NCBI GenBank assembly: GCA_027324795.1
Contig: DAHVSB010000002.1
Coordinates: 1 to 64,000, forward strand
DNA length: 64,000 nt
Direction: 5' to 3'
Origin: Alcanivoracaceae bacterium
GTDB taxonomy: Bacteria; Pseudomonadota; Gammaproteobacteria; Pseudomonadales; Alcanivoracaceae
Positions within the stretch are counted from its first letter, which is position 1, and every line of letters begins with the position of its first letter. Positions 10,338 to 19,868 of this stretch are shown one piece after another. The position numbers were made by a program, and so were the translations under genes. Below the pieces are notes generated by a model. That model was not told the DNA's origin. It did not search any database and saw nothing but the letters and a program-made list of their open reading frames with translations.

Positions 10338-11201
10338 ATGTCACTAAGCTTAGCCGACCGCTTATTTGTGTGGATGCAATATGTACTACCCCACCATACA
10401 CTGTCTCGCCTTGTGGGTGGCCTAGCCGCCAGCGAAAAACCCTGGATAAAGAACCCGCTGATTAAGTGGTTCAGTCAACGCTTTGGGATTTCACTTGAGG
10501 AAGCGAAAATCCAAGACCCCACTGCTTTTCCTAGTTTTAATGCCTTCTTCACCCGCGCTTTACAGGAAGGAGCCCGCCCCATTGATGCCACTGAACAAGG
10601 TATTGTCTCACCTGCTGATGGTGTGGTAAGCCAATGTGGACAAATTCGCGGCAGCGATGTGCTCCAAGCCAAGGGCGCTTATTTTTCCGTGTATGAGCTG
10701 CTCGGTGGCGATGCTGCTTTAGCAGAGGAATTTATTAACGGTCATTTTGCCACCATTTATCTTTCGCCTAAGGATTACCATCGCGTACACATGCCCATTA
10801 GCGGCACCTTGCGCAAAATCCTTTATGTGCCAGGTCGCTTGTTCTCTGTGAATAACGCCACCGCTGAGCAAGTGCCCAAACTCTTTGCACGCAACGAAAG
10901 GGCCGTGTGTGTGTTTGATACGGATGCGGGCCCCGTGGCGGTGATTTTAGTGGGCGCCATGATAGTGGCCGCCATTGAAACCGTGTTCACTGGCCAAATC
11001 ACCCCCTTAGCCAATAAGGTGCAAACCATTGATTTCAGTAAACAGCCCTTAAGCCGCGAAAAAGGGGAAGAGTTAGGCCGCTTTTTATTGGGCTCCACCG
11101 TTATCCTGCTGTTTCCTGAGAACGCGTGCCAATGGCAACCGGAGCTAGCCGCTGGCAGCACCTTAAAAATGGGCCAGTTGATTGGCAAAACCACTGCGTA
11201 A
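10338..11201 (+). CDS. psd: Phosphatidylserine decarboxylase
   Basis: 287 aa; SPADGVVSQCGQI, HFATIYLSPKDYHRVHMP, C-terminal LLGSTVILLFP containing the GST-type processing site. Confidence 0.95.
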   Translation: MSLSLADRLFVWMQYVLPHHTLSRLVGGLAASEKPWIKNPLIKWFSQRFGISLEEAKIQDPTAFPSFNAFFTRALQEGARPIDATEQGIVSPADGVVSQCGQIRGSDVLQAKGAYFSVYELLGGDAALAEEFINGHFATIYLSPKDYHRVHMPISGTLRKILYVPGRLFSVNNATAEQVPKLFARNERAVCVFDTDAGPVAVILVGAMIVAAIETVFTGQITPLANKVQTIDFSKQPLSREKGEELGRFLLGSTVILLFPENACQWQPELAAGSTLKMGQLIGKTTA

Positions 11202-11214
11202 AAAGGAAGATAGC

Positions 11215-11979
11215 GTGCGTTTCTTATGGCTATTACTGTTCTGGGTGTTAGCGACACCGGCGTTTTCTGCAAGCTTTGATTGCTCAGCGGATTCCCTTAA
11301 CACAGTAGAGCAATTAATTTGCCAATACCCAAAGCTTAGCCAACTGGACATACAGTTGGCTAAGCAATTTAAAAGCACCCGTGAGGTAATGGATAGCAGT
11401 GTTTTACGGGCGAGCCAAATTCATTGGATGACTCATCATCAGCGCTCCTGTGGCCAAGTGGCCAATACTGATGCTCAAGTGGCATGCCTTACCAAAACGC
11501 TTGAACAACGCCTGCTCACCTTAAGCACTTGGGAAGCCTTGATGAAGCAGCCCAGTGCTGCCACCGAGTACGAGCAACTCCTTTATAAGCATTCCTTGGC
11601 AAGCACCTGCCAAGAGGCTTACAGCACGGTTGATATAAAAAACTGCCAATATAAAACCCTGATTTTTTTAGAAGACACCATGGCACTTTACCTGGTGGCC
11701 GCAAAGCAAGTGGCACGTGACACCGAAGCCATGTACCAAGCGCTCGATTCCACCATTTATTCCGCCCAAGAGGTTATTGAAGAGCTCACGCAAATTCAGA
11801 AACAGTGGCACAGCTATGCCAAAAACAGCTGCGGTTTTTGGCTCACTGCCAACCCACAGGGCACCTTGTATCCCGTGGCGGCTAACAGCTGTTTAGCTAA
11901 TAGCTATGTAACGCGTTTAGCGCTAATCCATGCACAGCTTTTGGCGGACAGCCCTATAACCCTCCCCAAGGTGTTTTAG
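11215..11979 (+). CDS. Secreted LprI/DUF1311-like protein
   Basis: GTG start at 11215 preceded by AGGAAG; signal peptide; [33 protein letters not shown] resembles the DUF1311/LprI N-terminus. Confidence 0.6.
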   Translation: MRFLWLLLFWVLATPAFSASFDCSADSLNTVEQLICQYPKLSQLDIQLAKQFKSTREVMDSSVLRASQIHWMTHHQRSCGQVANTDAQVACLTKTLEQRLLTLSTWEALMKQPSAATEYEQLLYKHSLASTCQEAYSTVDIKNCQYKTLIFLEDTMALYLVAAKQVARDTEAMYQALDSTIYSAQEVIEELTQIQKQWHSYAKNSCGFWLTANPQGTLYPVAANSCLANSYVTRLALIHAQLLADSPITLPKVF

Positions 11980-12929
11980 TGCTGTTTTTGCCTGCGATTA
12001 TAAAGCCAATTCACTATTACGGTGAGGCTAAGCACAGATAAAATAGTGCCCAAGGAAAGCCATAATGGCATTTCATACCAGGGCTCTATCAACATCTTCA
12101 CACCCACAAAAGCAAGCACCAACGCCAAGCCATATTGCAGCATGGAAAATTTATCGTGCATATCTGCCATTAAAAAATACATGGCTCTTAGCCCTAAAAT
12201 GGCAAAGAGATTAGAAGTGAGCACAATAAAAGGGTCCGTGGTAATGGCGAACACAGCAGGAATACTATCCACCGCAAACACAATATCGGAGAGTTCCACC
12301 AGCACCAGTGCGAGCAATAAAGGGGTGGCCATTAATACGCCCTGCTTACGCACCAAGAAGTGCTCGCCTTCTAAGTGCTCTGTGAGTGGCATTTTCCGGC
12401 TTAACCAACGCACCCAAGGGTTTTCTGATAAGTCGGCCTCCTCCTCGGGAAACAACATTTTGATACCCGTGAACAGCAAAAATGCACCAAACACATATAA
12501 AATCCAGTGAAATTCACTGATTAACCAACTGCCTGCAAAAATCATAACGGTGCGCAATACAATGGCACCCACAATACCGTAGAGCAGCACGCGACGTTGC
12601 AACTCCAAGGGCACAGAGAAATAGCCAAAAATTAAAATCCACACGAACACATTATCCACCGCCAATGACTTTTCCATGACATAAGCGGTAAGAAAAAGCA
12701 TGGCCTGTTCATTGGCCACTCCGTGCCCCTGAGTGCCCGCCAAATACCACCACAAACCGACGCAAAACACCAAGGCCACCGTCACCCAAGCCAGGGACCA
12801 AGCAGCTGCCTCTTTCATGGTAACTCGATGAGCTCGCCCGCCTTTAAATAACAGCAAATCCACAGCAAGCAGAACCAACACCAAAGTCGCAAAACATCCC
12901 CAGAGCAATGGGGTACCCACAGAGTGCAT
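11976..12929 (-). CDS. TerC/Alx family integral membrane protein
   Basis: 317 aa polytopic; [12 protein letters not shown] and [19 protein letters not shown] motifs. Confidence 0.9.
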   Translation of the reverse strand: MHSVGTPLLWGCFATLVLVLLAVDLLLFKGGRAHRVTMKEAAAWSLAWVTVALVFCVGLWWYLAGTQGHGVANEQAMLFLTAYVMEKSLAVDNVFVWILIFGYFSVPLELQRRVLLYGIVGAIVLRTVMIFAGSWLISEFHWILYVFGAFLLFTGIKMLFPEEEADLSENPWVRWLSRKMPLTEHLEGEHFLVRKQGVLMATPLLLALVLVELSDIVFAVDSIPAVFAITTDPFIVLTSNLFAILGLRAMYFLMADMHDKFSMLQYGLALVLAFVGVKMLIEPWYEMPLWLSLGTILSVLSLTVIVNWLYNRRQKQH

Positions 12930-13122
12930 AATCTTTTCCTTAATGCGTTAAAGCTTCATCAACATGGCGAGTCTAAACCCCTGTTAAAAATAAGTCATAA
13001 TTAGTTCACTTTTTGCCACCTTATTTTTTTGGCAACAAAAATATTGTTAAGCTACCCCTAAGGCCCACCCCAAAACACCAGAAAACGCTATACTAGACTC
13101 ATACAAAAACAATAGGTTTCCC

Positions 13123-13842
13123 ATGCTGAGGTATTTTTTTGTTGTAATAAAAAAGCTGTTACTCGCTACCCTTGCCATTAGTTTGGCCATGGGGTTGGGG
13201 GTGCAACTTTGGCTTGCTGCATGGGTTTGGCATTATCGCGACCATCCCCCCACCTATACACCTTTTATGCACCTGGGTACTGGTTCGCCAGGGGCACCCA
13301 AACTGCGCTATCAGTGGGTCGACCGTCATCAAATAGCGCCTGCCTTGGAGCAAGCTGTTCTCGCAGCTGAAGATGCCCGCTTTATGGAGCACAAAGGACT
13401 GGATTGGGATGGCATACGCCGCGCCTATGAGAAGAACAAATCCGCAGGTAGCACAGTGGCTGGAGGATCCACCCTGACTCAGCAACTGGCCAAAAACCTA
13501 TTTCTATCGCGCAAAAAAACCTATTGGCGTAAAGCACAAGAAGCATTTATCGCGCTCATGATGGAGCAAATGCTCACTAAAGAGCGTATTCTTACCTTGT
13601 ACTTAAATGTGGCGCAATGGGGGCACGGGATTTATGGTGCCGAGGCTGCTGCCCAATATTTTTTTCACCGCAGTGCCCAAGAGCTCACCCCAGAACAGGC
13701 TGCTGAGCTTGCCATCCGGCTACCTAGCCCCACCTATTACCACGACCATGGTATTAGCCCGCGCATGATTGAATACCGCACATTTATCATGGCGCAAATG
13801 CCACTGGTAAAGACCCCCGCCATTAATAAGGAGCAGCTATGA
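13123..13842 (+). CDS. mtgA: Monofunctional biosynthetic peptidoglycan transglycosylase
   Basis: 239 aa; AAEDARFMEHKGLDWDGI, GGSTLTQQLAKNLFLS, GT51 motifs with a single N-terminal TM. Confidence 0.95.
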   Translation: MLRYFFVVIKKLLLATLAISLAMGLGVQLWLAAWVWHYRDHPPTYTPFMHLGTGSPGAPKLRYQWVDRHQIAPALEQAVLAAEDARFMEHKGLDWDGIRRAYEKNKSAGSTVAGGSTLTQQLAKNLFLSRKKTYWRKAQEAFIALMMEQMLTKERILTLYLNVAQWGHGIYGAEAAAQYFFHRSAQELTPEQAAELAIRLPSPTYYHDHGISPRMIEYRTFIMAQMPLVKTPAINKEQL

Positions 13843-14459
13843 GATTCCTATCTATCGTATTAAGCGCACTACTCCTCAGCGCTTGCCAAACCCCACGGAC
13901 TGTGGAAAAAGATAATTTTTACTTCGGACAAGTTATTGAAAAAGAACATAATTTATTGTGGCTAGACTGCATCAGCGGCAAGACACGCCCTGTGAAGGGT
14001 GTTAAAAATGTTTCTAAAGGGCCCATGAGTGTCATCGCTGATGGCGGTATAGACTCTCACACGGCGCTCCGTATTACCACCATTATTGGTGAAGAAAACC
14101 AAGGTAACTGCCAAGAACACGCTAACGCCAATCTCACCAACACCTTGTGGGAGCTTGCCCACTGGCCGAATGCAAAAACACTCAAAGCAGGTGAGCTAAA
14201 GCTACTTATTACTCAAGACAACACCGTTAGGGGCAATTGGTTATGCCACGAGTTTACCGGTGATGCCCAAGTTAGTGAGGGAAAAATAAGCTGGCCTCTT
14301 ATTACATGGTCTTCTCAAGGTTGTGACAACCGTACAAAAAACTTAGGTGAGCTACCCACTAGCTTTTTAGGTCCATGGCGCACCGCTATTTATGGCGACA
14401 CCCTAGTGTTAACAAGCCCCAAAGGCGAGAAAGTATTTTTTCGGGCCTTATATCTTTAA
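13839..14459 (+). CDS. Putative lipoprotein, function unknown
   Basis: 206 aa; N-terminal MRFLSIVLSALLLSACQT lipobox. Confidence 0.7.
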   Translation: MRFLSIVLSALLLSACQTPRTVEKDNFYFGQVIEKEHNLLWLDCISGKTRPVKGVKNVSKGPMSVIADGGIDSHTALRITTIIGEENQGNCQEHANANLTNTLWELAHWPNAKTLKAGELKLLITQDNTVRGNWLCHEFTGDAQVSEGKISWPLITWSSQGCDNRTKNLGELPTSFLGPWRTAIYGDTLVLTSPKGEKVFFRALYL

Positions 14460-14495
14460 CAATGACGCTCTAGTAACAGAGCGCCACGCATTTCA

Positions 14496-16157
14496 TTAGC
14501 CTACTTTTTTAGCCTCCTGCGCCTGCACACCTCGCCCCACCGCCGTGGCAAGAGCCTGAAAGGCAGCGGCGGTGGTGTCCCGCGCAATAGCGGCCGCACT
14601 ATAAGGCATTTGGTTAACTAAAACTCGCAGACAGGCCATGGCTTTAGCCTCAGTACCATCACCAATGGCAAACTCATCAAAAGTTTCCACCGCTATAGCC
14701 AACCCTGTGTGCTGACTCATGCCCTCCACCAAAGCCTCGATGCCGCCCTGACCTTGACCACCCACATAATTTCCATCTAGTTTGGCGTTGACGTGTACGC
14801 CCTTATCATCGCGCTGCACATGGTACTCTTGAACTTGCCAACCTTTCGGTGCTTGTAAATATGTCTTTTTAAACAAAGCGTGAATACGCTCGCCATCCAC
14901 TTCCACTGCTTCATTTTCCGCCACTTGTTGCACAAGACGCGAGAATTCAATTTGCAACCAACGGGGCAAAGTAATGCCATAATCGCGCTCTAAAACATAC
15001 AATACACCGCCCTTGCCTGACTGCGAGTTAATCCGCACCACCTCTTCATAACGGCGGCCCACATCGCTTGGGTCAATGGGCAAATAGGCAATTTCCCACT
15101 CGTCTCCCTCTTTATAGGTAGCTAAGCATTTACGAATAGCATCCTGATGGCTGCCCGAGAATGCTGTAAACACAAGCTCACCAGCATAGGGGTGGCGCGG
15201 GTGTGTGCTGATTTCTGTTACCGCCTCCACAGTGTCCACGATATCTTTCATACGTGAGAAGTCGATTTTTGGGTCAATACCCTGGCTATATAAATTCATA
15301 CCCATGGTCACCAAATCCATGTTACCCGTGCGCTCGCCATTACCGAGCAAAGTGCCTTCTACACGGTCAGCACCCGCTAGCACGCCCAACTCAGCCGCAG
15401 CCACACCGCATCCACGGTCATTATGGGTGTGCAAGGAGAGCACAATATGCTCGCGATGGTGAATATTATCATTCATCCACTCCACCATATCCGCATACAC
15501 ATTGGGTGTGCTTACTTCCACTGTGGCTGGTAGATTGATTATCACCTCTTGCACATGCTGCGGCTGCCATACATCAATCACTGCATTTACCACTTCTTGG
15601 GCAATGGGTAGCTCAGTGCCGGTAAAACTTTCAGGGGAGTATTGAAACACCCACTGGGTATCGGGATATTGCTTTGCATAGGCCTTTACCCAATTAGCCC
15701 CTTGCACTGCAATACTTGTAATACCTGCCACATCCATGCGAAACACTTTTTCTCGTTGCACTTTAGACGTGGAGTTATACAAATGCACCACCGCACGGCG
15801 AGCACCTTTGAGCGCCTCAAAACTGCGTGCAATTAAATCCTCGCGCGCTTGCGTAAGTACCTGAATGGTCACATCTTCAGGCACTAGGTTTTCCTCGACA
15901 ATTTTGCGCACAAAATCAAAATCGGGTTGTGAGGCAGCGGGAAAACCCACTTCGATCTCTTTAAAGCCAAGCTCCACCAGCAAGGTAAACAAACGCGTTT
16001 TTTGCGCCACCGTCATAGGCTTCACTAAAGCCTGGTTACCATCGCGCAAATCCACGGCACACCACACGGGTGCCTGTGTTAGCACTTTATCTGGCCAACG
16101 CCTTTCAGGACGCTTTATTACTGGGGTCGGGCGATATTTTTTATAATCAAAGGCCAT
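14496..16157 (-). CDS. leuA: 2-isopropylmalate synthase (LeuA type 2)
   Basis: 553 aa; WCAVDLRDGNQALVKPM, LHTHNDRGCGVAAAELG, C-terminal LeuA dimer/allosteric domain. Confidence 0.96.
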   Translation of the reverse strand: MAFDYKKYRPTPVIKRPERRWPDKVLTQAPVWCAVDLRDGNQALVKPMTVAQKTRLFTLLVELGFKEIEVGFPAASQPDFDFVRKIVEENLVPEDVTIQVLTQAREDLIARSFEALKGARRAVVHLYNSTSKVQREKVFRMDVAGITSIAVQGANWVKAYAKQYPDTQWVFQYSPESFTGTELPIAQEVVNAVIDVWQPQHVQEVIINLPATVEVSTPNVYADMVEWMNDNIHHREHIVLSLHTHNDRGCGVAAAELGVLAGADRVEGTLLGNGERTGNMDLVTMGMNLYSQGIDPKIDFSRMKDIVDTVEAVTEISTHPRHPYAGELVFTAFSGSHQDAIRKCLATYKEGDEWEIAYLPIDPSDVGRRYEEVVRINSQSGKGGVLYVLERDYGITLPRWLQIEFSRLVQQVAENEAVEVDGERIHALFKKTYLQAPKGWQVQEYHVQRDDKGVHVNAKLDGNYVGGQGQGGIEALVEGMSQHTGLAIAVETFDEFAIGDGTEAKAMACLRVLVNQMPYSAAAIARDTTAAAFQALATAVGRGVQAQEAKKVG

Positions 16158-16200
16158 GGTGTCTCCATTATTACCTTGTGTAGCAGGCTCTTAAACAAGT

Positions 16201-16218
16201 AGCGGGCCTAAGCCCGCC
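16201..16218 (-). terminator. Candidate attenuator hairpin upstream of leuA
   Basis: GCGGGC-TTAG-GCCCGC perfect stem on the minus strand between the leader ORF and leuA. The downstream U tract is weak. Confidence 0.4.
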
Positions 16219-16225
16219 CTCTGCA

Positions 16226-16324
16226 TCACCATCTTTTGTGCGGGGGTAAACATAAAAATGGTTGCTGTTGCCTTGGGTGGGTAACCCTTAGCTGCATAGC
16301 GGCTTGTGGCTGCTTGCTCAACAT
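16226..16324 (-). CDS. Candidate leuA leader peptide (32 aa)
   Basis: ATG at 16324 to TGA at 16226: MLSKQPQAAMQLRVTHPRQQQPFLCLPPHKRW. TTA-TGT-TTA (Leu-Cys-Leu) near the end, followed by a GC-rich hairpin and leuA. No strong Shine-Dalgarno seen. Confidence 0.35.
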   Translation of the reverse strand: MLSKQPQAAMQLRVTHPRQQQPFLCLPPHKRW

Positions 16325-16455
16325 TGGTGGCTTGTGGCCATCAACACTGCATAGTGTATGCAATGCCCTGCGCAATAGGGTTGCGTTATTCTATTGATTT
16401 AGCCTCAAAACAGATTATTATTGCCTTAATAACGAAAATATTGGTGAATAAAACC

Positions 16456-16944
16456 ATGAAGAGAAACTATAAAGCACTAGATAGCTACGACAAACGTATT
16501 TTAGAGTTATTACAGCAAGACGCCAGCCTTAGTAATCTTGAACTCGCTGACAAAGTAGGGCTCTCGCCCTCTCCATGCTCGCGCCGAGTTCAACGTTTGG
16601 AAGAAGAGGGATTTATTAGCAAGCGCATCGCAGTGCTTAACCAAAACGCCCTTGGGCTTGATTTAACCGCCGTCATCCAAATCAACATTGACCAACACAC
16701 CTCTGAACGTTTCAAAGGCTTTGAAGCTGCCATCCGCGAGCTTCCGGAAGTACAGCAATGCTACTTAGTAACGGGCCAAAGCGCTGACTATTTGCTACAA
16801 GTAGCAGTGAAAGACATGCATGCCTACCAGGACTTCTTGCTCAACAAAATCACACGTATCCAAGGGGTCAGCGGAGTGCATTCAAGTTTTGTGATGCGTA
16901 AAGTGGTGGATAGCATCGCTATCCCCTTAGACCACCTTGCATAA
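16456..16944 (+). CDS. Lrp/AsnC family transcriptional regulator
   Basis: MKRNYKALDSYDKRILELLQQDASLSNLELADKVGLSPSPCSRRVQRLEEEGFI: Lrp HTH plus RAM domain. ATG at 16456 preferred to the longer track ORF. Confidence 0.92.
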   Translation: MKRNYKALDSYDKRILELLQQDASLSNLELADKVGLSPSPCSRRVQRLEEEGFISKRIAVLNQNALGLDLTAVIQINIDQHTSERFKGFEAAIRELPEVQQCYLVTGQSADYLLQVAVKDMHAYQDFLLNKITRIQGVSGVHSSFVMRKVVDSIAIPLDHLA

Positions 16945-16953
16945 GGAGCCGCC

Positions 16954-17415
16954 ATGAAACAGTTACTCATTGTTGCCCACGCCCCTTCCCTCAACACTCG
17001 ACACTTAGTGGATGCTGCCCTTAAAGGCGCACAGCATCCCGACATTGAAAACATAAAAGCGAATTGGATCCCACCCCTAGACGCCACACCCGAGGATGTA
17101 CTTGCAGCGGACGGTATCTTATTGGGCACCACAGAAAACCTCGCCTATATGAGTGGCGCCATGAAGGATTTTTTCGACCGTTGCTATTATCCCGTCTTAG
17201 AAAAGAAACAGGGGTTACCCTGCGCCATTTATATTCGCGCCGGCCACGATGGCACCGGCACTCACAAAGCGCTTACCACGATTTTAACTGGTCTACGTTG
17301 GAATCTAATCCAAGATATCTTGGTGTGCCGCGGTGAGTGGCAAGATGCATTTTTAGAACAAGTAGAAACCTTAGCACTTACCCTAGCAGCAGGAATGGAT
17401 GCTGGGATTTACTAA
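16954..17415 (+). CDS. Flavodoxin/NAD(P)H-dependent FMN reductase-like protein
   Basis: 153 aa; MKQLLIVAHAPSLNTRHLVDAAL, GTTENLAYMSGAMKDFFDR flavodoxin-fold motifs. Confidence 0.8.
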   Translation: MKQLLIVAHAPSLNTRHLVDAALKGAQHPDIENIKANWIPPLDATPEDVLAADGILLGTTENLAYMSGAMKDFFDRCYYPVLEKKQGLPCAIYIRAGHDGTGTHKALTTILTGLRWNLIQDILVCRGEWQDAFLEQVETLALTLAAGMDAGIY

Positions 17416-17518
17416 TAACAAATGGCTGCTAAGCTAACAAAACTGCCTTAGTGGCCACTTTTCTTACCCAAAAGCCCACTACACTATAGGCCGATTTTGC
17501 CCTAGATGGAGATTTACT

Positions 17519-18640
17519 TTGGCACTTAGGTTACCCAACCCCCAAATCAAGCGACGCATAACCAATGCCCGCGCTTGGCTAAGCAATAGCTCTGAGGTAG
17601 TGCAGGCCGGCAAGACTCCTTATGAAGTCATTTATGAGGAGGACATCGTCAAGCTGCGCTACTACCCACCATTACAAGAAAAAAGCATTACTGTGGCGGG
17701 GGAAAAGATTACTTGCGCCACTGAATCACACCCAGTTCCTCTGGTGATTGTTTCGCCTTTAGCGGTGAACATGCTGATTTATGATTTGTTCACACAACGC
17801 AGCCTGGTTCGCTTTTTACGCGCCAAGGGATTCGAGCTGTACTTAATTGATTGGGGCAAACCAGGACGCCGTCATAACCACCACAGGTTTAGCACTTACT
17901 TCGCTGACTATATGCCACGCTTGCTGAACAAAGTGCGAGAGCATAGCGGCAGCCAAGACTTGTCTTTGCATGGTTGGAGCTTTGGCGCGCTTTTCAGCCT
18001 ATGTTACACCGCCTTGCACCAAGACAAACACATCCGCAACCTAGTACTACTCGGGGCGCCTGGAGACTATCACGCCAATGGCGTGCTAGGCGAGCAATAT
18101 CAACGTATTAGCAAGGCACTCAGCTGGGTGCATAAGAAAACTGGTTGGCGTGTTTATCAATCGCCTTCTGCTCTCTGGCGGTCGCCCGGTTGGGCCAACA
18201 GCCTGGCGTTCAAACTCACCTCCCCCGTGAACAGCGTCAAGGGATACTGGCAATTGGTACGTCATCTAGAAAACGACGATTTCGTTAGCGCCCATGCAAC
18301 AAACAGTGCTTTTCTTGATGATATGGTGGCCTACCCTGGCGGTATTATCCAAGATACTGTTCATTACCTATGGACTGAGAACTGCGTTGCCAACAATCGC
18401 CTCCCGATGCGAGAACAACACACCCTTACGCCTGTGGAAAGCAACATACTCTTTATCAATGGTCGCGGTGACACCATAGTGCTACCCAAATGCACCCAAC
18501 CTTTACAGGCCTTGGTAAGCAGTAAAGACCAACACTTCGAACTTGTTTCTGGCGGGCACGTAGGCATAGTCAGCGGCACTCAAGCGCCTAAAGAAAGCTG
18601 GCCGCTGATTGCCGAATGGCTAGCTAAACGCTCACACTGA
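17519..18640 (+). CDS. Alpha/beta hydrolase related to PhaC (class III-like), Ser nucleophile
   Basis: 373 aa, TTG start; PhaC-like LIYDLFTQRSLVRFLRAKGFELYLIDWGKP, nucleophile elbow GWSFGA, NGRGDTIV, GGHVGIVSG. Confidence 0.8.
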   Translation: MALRLPNPQIKRRITNARAWLSNSSEVVQAGKTPYEVIYEEDIVKLRYYPPLQEKSITVAGEKITCATESHPVPLVIVSPLAVNMLIYDLFTQRSLVRFLRAKGFELYLIDWGKPGRRHNHHRFSTYFADYMPRLLNKVREHSGSQDLSLHGWSFGALFSLCYTALHQDKHIRNLVLLGAPGDYHANGVLGEQYQRISKALSWVHKKTGWRVYQSPSALWRSPGWANSLAFKLTSPVNSVKGYWQLVRHLENDDFVSAHATNSAFLDDMVAYPGGIIQDTVHYLWTENCVANNRLPMREQHTLTPVESNILFINGRGDTIVLPKCTQPLQALVSSKDQHFELVSGGHVGIVSGTQAPKESWPLIAEWLAKRSH

Positions 18641-19141
18641 CACGGGCTGCTGGTGGAAAATTCCAGTTATTTCCACCAGCAAATCACCTACTGGCCGTTG
18701 CCACAGCACCTCTTCGCCGATATTGGCGCCTAGCAATGCTTGCGCTAAAGGCGAGCGCCAACTGACCTTATTAGCTGCTGGCTCGCTTTCATCTTCCCCC
18801 ACTATTTGCACCACAAAAGCGTTGTCATTTTCATCTATTAGGGCAACAAAATGCCCAAAAGCCACCGTTTCAGGAGACTCGCCCGCACCAACCGGCACTA
18901 GAATTGCTGCGCTAATCCGTGCCCTCAACCAGCGCACGCGGCGCTCTAATAAAGCCGTTTGCTGACGAAAGTCGAGTTGCTCAGAATCGAGCTGCGAGAG
19001 CTTGCGCAAGACGTCGGATAATTCTTGCTCTAGCAAAACCAACCCTGTCGGGGTTACGTAGTTAGGATGGGGACTAATGGGAAGTTCAGGTAAATCCTCA
19101 GGCAAATCGCCATCTTCTTCCCGCACAAAGGCACGGCTCAT
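18632..19141 (-). CDS. GreA/GreB-family transcription elongation factor-like protein
   Basis: MSRAFVREED...YVTPTGLVLLEQEL N-terminus and C-terminal FKBP-like domain (SWRSPLAQALLGANIGEEVLWQRP). Confidence 0.8.
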   Translation of the reverse strand: MSRAFVREEDGDLPEDLPELPISPHPNYVTPTGLVLLEQELSDVLRKLSQLDSEQLDFRQQTALLERRVRWLRARISAAILVPVGAGESPETVAFGHFVALIDENDNAFVVQIVGEDESEPAANKVSWRSPLAQALLGANIGEEVLWQRPVGDLLVEITGIFHQQPVSV

Positions 19142-19212
19142 CAACAAGAACCCCGCAATAAGAATAAAAGGAACATTACCTTGTTAGCATATTGCGAGGC
19201 ATAAAGCAGCTG

Positions 19213-19695
19213 TTATTGCTGTTTGGCAGGAATCAAGTTGTGGTTGGCTTCCCACACTCGGTAATTCACCTCCACGCCTTCGGGCGCATACACCACCACC
19301 GGCAACTTGCTGTTATAGCGCAGCAAGAACCCATCGCCCTGCACAGGCACAAAACGCTCTTCCTTACTATCTCCAGGACAAGCCATCATGGTAGCGGCAG
19401 GCCCTTTCACCTCTTTCAGTTCATAGTAAGAATAACCCCAGCCAGATAAAGTCTGTTCGGTAAGTGAACCGCCAAAACGATGATGATTACAATCAACTTC
19501 AATGGTCTTACCGGCAATGATTTCGACTTTCTTGGCGTCTTCATGGTCTGCTTTTTCAAGCCAAATCACGTGTCGCGCAAAACCCGCTTCCGCTTCGGGG
19601 AAAGGCGCCACTTTACTTAAAGCACTACCGCCCGCGCTTGCGCAAGCAGACACTGCAACAGACAAGGCTAAAGCACCAACTACAGTACGTTTCAT
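19213..19695 (-). CDS. eco: Ecotin (serine protease inhibitor), possible lipoprotein
   Basis: 160 aa; reactive loop ATMMACP with Met P1-like position, [30 protein letters not shown] ecotin motifs; N-terminal VSAC lipobox-like site. Confidence 0.9.
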   Translation of the reverse strand: MKRTVVGALALSVAVSACASAGGSALSKVAPFPEAEAGFARHVIWLEKADHEDAKKVEIIAGKTIEVDCNHHRFGGSLTEQTLSGWGYSYYELKEVKGPAATMMACPGDSKEERFVPVQGDGFLLRYNSKLPVVVYAPEGVEVNYRVWEANHNLIPAKQQ

Positions 19696-19868
19696 TTACT
19701 ATTCCTCATTATTAATACTAACCAGTAGACACACCCGTGTAACGTGAGTTCCACCGTGGGCAATGTTTTACAAAACGCGCAAAGTGTCGCGATTTTGCTC
19801 TTTCGGTGCTAATCTTAGCCGCACTTAAAATTTTGTCGCCTTTACATTTGTTATCAGCCAGGAACCCC

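Noticed and set aside
10823-11272. 149-aa minus-strand ORF antisense to psd
   Set aside because: Shadow ORF inside psd and the following gene.
12022-12510. 162-aa plus-strand ORF antisense to the TerC/Alx gene
   Set aside because: Shadow ORF; the TerC reading is clearly the real one.
12930-13122. Possible yybP-ykoY/PRE-type riboswitch upstream of the TerC/Alx gene
   Set aside because: I read the minus-strand leader and found no recognisable conserved riboswitch core or long stem; only an AT-rich promoter-like region.
19192-19449. 85-aa plus-strand ORF over ecotin
   Set aside because: Antisense to ecotin; no independent support.
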